The notes beneath the pieces were generated by a model that saw only the letters and a list, made by a program, of their open reading frames with translations, had not been told where the DNA came from and made no database searches. The position numbers and the translations under genes are program-made. Source: Carya illinoinensis (taxonomy: Eukaryota; Streptophyta; Magnoliopsida; Fagales; Juglandaceae). From it: a stretch of DNA of 64,000 nt. The stretch is taken from NCBI RefSeq assembly GCF_018687715.1, contig NC_056757.1, positions 11,158,501 to 11,222,500 of the forward strand, written 5' to 3'. This document shows, in pieces, positions 59,907 through 64,000 of the stretch (positions are counted from its first letter, which is position 1; each line of letters opens with the position of its first letter).

Positions 59907-62135
59907 ATGGAAGAAGATTCTGTGAGCTGTAATGTCGGTATAACCCAAGGGGTTGACGATTCCTCTTCTATTCCATTGGATGTAGAGGAGCTTGGGACTC
60001 TTCCAACCCCTTCTTCATCCACACATACACAAGAACCTACCCGTTCCATCCCACCTTTACCCAAGAAATCCAAAAAAAAACCTAGCAACCAATCTGTGGT
60101 ATGGGAACACTATACTAGAGTGCAACCTATTGACCACGATAACCCAAAAGCTCAGTGCAATTATTGCGCTAAGCTATACAGTTGCCACTACAAAAATGGC
60201 ACTTCATCTATGTTACACCACCTCTAGAATGCATGTGAAACTTCCCCTCTTAGAGTTAAAGGAGTTGGAAGAAGTCAATCCTCTAGTGTTAAGAGGGATG
60301 CGGAGGGAAGAGTGTGTAGTCCACAAGTCCTAGTAAAGTACGATGGAGAAAAACTTAGGGTGTCAACCGCTAAGTATTTTATTAGATGCGAATTGCCTTT
60401 TAGGCTTGTGGAACATGAAGGTTTTATTGAATATGTAACGGATTTAGAGCCTCGATTTACTTTGCCATCTCGAGGCACTTTAAAAAGGGATTGTATTAAA
60501 CTGTATAAAGAAGAGAAGATACAGTTAAAAAAATTGTTGGATGGTCAAAGAATTTGTCTTACCACCGATACTTGGACGTCGGTGCAAAATCTGAACTACA
60601 TGTGCATTACCGCACATTTTATTGATTGCAATTGGAGATTGCACAAAAAAATACTTAAGTTTTGCCAAATTCCTGACCATAGGGGCGAAACCATTGGGAG
60701 AGTGTTAAACTCGGGATTGCATGAATGGGGTATTGATAAAATTTTAACCATCACAGTTGATAATGCATCCTCAAATGATGTTGCTGTTGATTATATGATG
60801 AGGAGAATAAAAGACCATGATCGTACTATACTAGGTGGTGAATTTCTTCACATGCGATGTGCTGCCCATATATTGAATCTGATTGTTATGGACGGCTTGA
60901 AGGATGTAATTGATTTTGTGTCAAAGATTAGGGATGCTGTCCGGTATGTGAAATCCTCACCTTCAAGATTTGCCAAGTTCAAGGCTTGTGCGGTAAAGGA
61001 AAAAATTAGTGGGAGGATGATTTGCTTGGATGTTCCTACTAGATGGAACTCTACATATTTGATGTTGAGTACCGCTGAAAAACACGAACAAGCCTTTGAA
61101 CAATATGCGTTTGTGGATGACCAATTCTTGAACCCCACTAGCAATGATTGGAAAAATGCACAGATTTTTGTGGAGTTGCTGAAAGTTTTTTATGATGTTA
61201 CATTGAGCATTTCTGGTTCTTTGTATGTGACAGCTAATGTTTATTTTGAGCAACTTTGCACAATTGAGGATACATTAAATGATATGTGCTTGAGTGATGA
61301 TATTATCACTAGTACTATGGGCATAAATATGAGAAACAAGTATGAGAAGTATTGGGGTAGCACAAATAGGTTCAACTTGATGATATATGTTGCTTTTGTG
61401 CTTGATCCACGATACAAAATGATGTCAATGAATTTCTGGTTGCAAAAATGCAGAGGGTGTGAGTTGGCGAATAAGATAGAGGACAGGGTTAAACTCCTTT
61501 TAGGCCGCTTGATTGAGCAGTATAACGGATTTCGTGTGGCTAGTGGGAGGAGTTCTAATGTGGCTCAAGGAAGGCCAAGCAGCACTAATATAAATATTGG
61601 TAATGAGCCAGCACCTACTAAATTTAAGATCATGTTTACCAACTTTCTTAAGGAACGGTGTGTTACGGAGTTTAGATCGGAGCTAGATAGATATTTTTCT
61701 GAGACGTGTATAGACGACTCGCTCGGTTTTGATATCTTAGATTGGTGGAGAATTAATACCGTTAACTATCCTGTCCTTGCTGAGGTAGCACGTGATGTGT
61801 TAGCCACCCCATTTCCACTGTTGCCTCGGAGTCTGCATTTAGTACTGGAGGACGCATATTGGATCCTTTTAGGAGTTCCTTGTCTCCAGAAACTGTTGAA
61901 GCTCTCATTTGCACCCAAAATTGGTTAAGGACCAAACCAATTAACATTCGGGATTTGGAAGAATATATACAGTCGATGGACCTTGAAGGTAAGTTTGAAA
62001 CGTGAAATATTTTTTTTAATATCTATCTAATTCGGTTTATTATTTGTCTAACTCAATTTTTAATTTTTTTTAGACGATCATCTAGCTTCATCTTCAACCG
62101 AGGCTGATGTGAGTTTCCATTCCCATTCATGCTGA
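59907..62135 (+). pseudogene. hAT-family transposase (Ac-like) with one stop and one frameshift
   Basis: Cut-and-paste transposase, two coding exons (59907-61988 and 62074-62135). Order: acidic and serine/proline-rich N-terminus, nuclear-signal-like PKKSKKKPS, BED zinc finger (VVWEHYTRV, CNYCAKLYSC, MLHHL), RNase H-like core with LTTDTWTS and TVDNASSND carrying the first two catalytic aspartates, CAAHILNLIV, TRWNSTYLML, DUF4413-like part (LDPRYKM), and the C-terminal dimerisation domain LDWWRINTVNYPVLAEVARDVLA. A TAG at 60225-60227 cuts the BED finger between its H and C ligands. A one-base deletion near 61808-61811 shifts the end, which continues in another frame as STVASESAFSTGGRILDPFR with the conserved glutamate. 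About 695 codons if unbroken, normal for the family. Inactive as it stands; a start downstream of the stop (60312) would leave 538 codons without the finger. Confidence 0.9.
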
Positions 62136-62696
62136 AAAGTTTATCCTTGGTTAATCTTCAATGGAGGTAAGAGATTTTGTACAAATTTTGCTCCTATTTT
62201 ATTCATGTCTAGTGTCTACGTATTGGTTAGATGCTCAAATAAGCCAATAGAAATTGAAATACTGAAGTTGATCCACATGCTGAAGTTCTAAACTATGTAC
62301 ATCGAATCAGCCATTTCTTCTTTCTATGGTTTCATGTATTTGATATTTGCCTCTACTCAGCAAGCTCCTGTGCATCCAAGAACTTTAAACCACATGGCAA
62401 TATAATTATGTGCACTATAATTGTGCATTAACAGTCTTGTTTGTTTTTTGCATGCACAGAATATAATTATGTGCTGTTGTTTATATATTTAACCATGTAT
62501 TTGCAGGTTTTTTACTTTTGCAAATGCTGTTGCATGTGCCTTCTCTGTGCTGCCCTTGCTGTCCTTGCAGGTTTTTTTCCTTTTTTTTTTAATGGGGTTT
62601 TTGAGAAGTTTCAAAGATGAAGATTGGGCTGAGAATTTGAGGTTGATAGAAGATTATAAAAGGGATTAAGATTAGAGTTCTTTTAGTAAAGTTTTC

Positions 62697-63225
62697 ATTT
62701 TTAATTTTTTGGAAGTTTGATTCTATCATTTTGATTTATCTGTAATTTTGGAAGTTTAATTTTTTGGAAGTTTGATGCTGTCATTTTGATTTATCTGTAA
62801 TTTTGGAAGTTTAATTTTTTGGAAGTTTGATGCTGTCATTTTGGAAGTTTGATTTATCTGTAATGAGGAATGAATGTTGATCCGACAGGGCTTATTAAGA
62901 AATTTTTTTGGAATGCTGTCATTTTGGAAGTTTGATTTATCTGTAATGAGGAATGAATGTTGATCATTTTGGAAGTTTGATTTATCTGTAATGAGGAATG
63001 AATGTTGATCATTTTGGAAGTTTGATTTATCTGTAATGAGGAATGAATGTTGATCCGACAGGGCTTATTAAGAAATTTTTTTGGAATGCTGTCATTTTGG
63101 AAGTTTGATTTATCTGTAATGAGAAATGAATGTTGATTATTTTGGAAGTTTGATTTATCTGTAATGAGGAATGAATGTTGATCCGACAGGGCTTATTAAG
63201 AAATTTTTTTGGAATGCTGTCACAA
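62697..63225 (+). repeat. Compound tandem repeat in the 3' part of the hAT element
   Basis: Built from TTTTGGAAGTTTGATTTATCTG (about 45-bp unit continuing TAATGAGGAATGAATGTTGATC), an alternative unit with GATGCTGTCATTTTG, and an intermittent insert CCGACAGGGCTTATTAAGAA that appears three times (near 62884, 63055, 63182). Units are near identical, so the array expanded recently. No coding. It lies between the transposase 3' region and the right subterminal array. Confidence 0.85.
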
Positions 63226-63463
63226 TGTTTTTTTGCTGAAAAAAATTTAAGAATCAGGCTTTGTTAAAAAAAAAAAAAAAAAAAACCCCGGGTCTAGGCC
63301 GGAACCCGGATTTCCGGGTTGTAAAAACCCGGATCAATCCGGGTTTCAGCCCGGGTCCTAACCCGGGTGTATCCGGGCCGGAGTCCGGCCCGGATTTAGA
63401 ATCCGGGTTCCGGGCCGGGTATACCCGGATACCCGGTCCGGTACCCGATTGCCCAGTCCTAAT

Positions 63464-64000
63464 TAACACACACAAGATGCTAGATCAAAATATGCCAAAA
63501 TACAGGGAGTGTCCCCATCAAAATTTCCTTTATTATACTTTTATCGTGCGAAATGGTTTCAATCGCACAACACCTACCCGACAAATTGGCTTAGATTCCT
63601 GATTTTCAGTTCTCGTCTTCCAAGTTCCAACCCATATGTGGTTAAGAGTTTGTGATTTGGCACCATTGGATGTGATAACTCTGAATAGGTCGTCTTCCAT
63701 GGGCGTTGATATTATGCTTAATAATCAAATTAAGCTCACGGTTTTAGTAACTGGATTGTTTCTCAACAGTACCTTGTATGAGATTACAATCAATCAATGT
63801 GATGGCATCATTTCATTAAAAATAATAATTTTTTTACTTGCATTTTAAATTTTACAGAACCACCCACCATATCTAAATTAGAGTTGTAAAATAAATAAAA
63901 AATCGTAAAATAGTTATATGTATATCATTAAATACTAAGCCCAACTCCCATTTGAAGGCGCTAAACATTTAGTCATAGAAGAATTTGAATCTTTTTTTGA
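63464..64000. other. Flank of the hAT element, nothing recognised
   Basis: Starts with the right target-site copy TAACACAC. A frame of 70 codons at 63636-63848 has no domain and no supporting context. AT-rich toward the end. Confidence 0.45.

Larger units (their letters stand above)
56717..63463 (+). mobile_element. 6.7-kb hAT transposon with decayed transposase and captured sequence
   Basis: Left end TAGGGCTGGGCAACCGGG; right end is the inverse of TAGGACTGGGCAATCGGG. Flanking 8-mers AAACACAC (56709-56716) and TAACACAC (63464-63471) match at 7 of 8. Both subterminal regions (56730-56870 and 63285-63450) are packed with CCGG/ACCCGG words in both orientations, typical transposase-binding arrays. 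A CT-rich leader (56945-57110) is followed by a long presumed intron ending in an acceptor (AACAG) right before the transposase ATG at 59907. The 3' part contains a tandem-repeat array. The ends look usable, but the transposase is broken. Confidence 0.88.

Noticed and set aside
62697..63225. Regular repeats considered as a CRISPR-like array
   Set aside because: Units are contiguous tandem repeats with no unique spacers, in a plant transposon.
63636..63848. 70-codon frame beyond the hAT element
   Set aside because: No domain and no gene context; could be a chance frame in AT-rich DNA.

Overview
The window reads as nuclear DNA of a woody dicot: AT-rich, intron-rich genes with GT-AG junctions, long introns packed with transposon remains, plant LINEs, Ty1-copia and hAT elements. 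A dispersed AT-rich miniature repeat present three times (about 423-628, 22074-22320, 40820-41068) resembles, from memory, a repeat common in walnut/hickory relatives, so Fagales, perhaps Juglandaceae, is my best guess (inference, not proof).

Only two host genes can be supported, both on the + strand. (1) 22832-29842 encodes a MAP70-type microtubule-associated coiled-coil protein in 11 exons (634 codons by my splice model); its last 12 codons lie in a 40-nt exon beyond a 3.5-kb intron. (2) 33284-52534 encodes a class-1 dynamin-related protein closest to DRP1C in 16 exons (610 codons) spread over 19 kb, the introns being inflated by LINE fragments and MITEs. MAP70 organises cortical microtubules and DRP1C works in clathrin-mediated endocytosis and cell-plate membrane traffic; their adjacency need not be functional.

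The rest is transposon archaeology. 0.69-10.2 kb: one decayed LINE (- strand) broken by a 2.18-kb solo LTR with a perfect 5-bp TSD, a 5'-truncated second LINE with a 10-bp TSD, and a hAT-like MITE. 11.4-19.3 kb: a decayed Ty1-copia element (+) containing a nested DNA-type element that itself holds a retroposon with a 15/16-bp TSD, two internal tandem duplications, a hAT MITE with a perfect 8-bp TSD, and a 3' LTR. 52.8-56.5 kb: unclassified repetitive DNA ending in a copia-like LTR. 56.7-63.5 kb: a 6.7-kb hAT transposon with terminal inverted repeats, a transposase gene disabled by one stop and one frameshift, and, in the presumed 5' intron, what looks like a captured promoter/5'UTR/first-codons segment of a calcium-dependent protein kinase gene next to an 84-bp duplicate of the element's own subterminal region.

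I did not see a prokaryote-style defence or biosynthetic system, CRISPR array, rRNA or tRNA gene. The most unusual item is the hAT element with its candidate host-gene capture.
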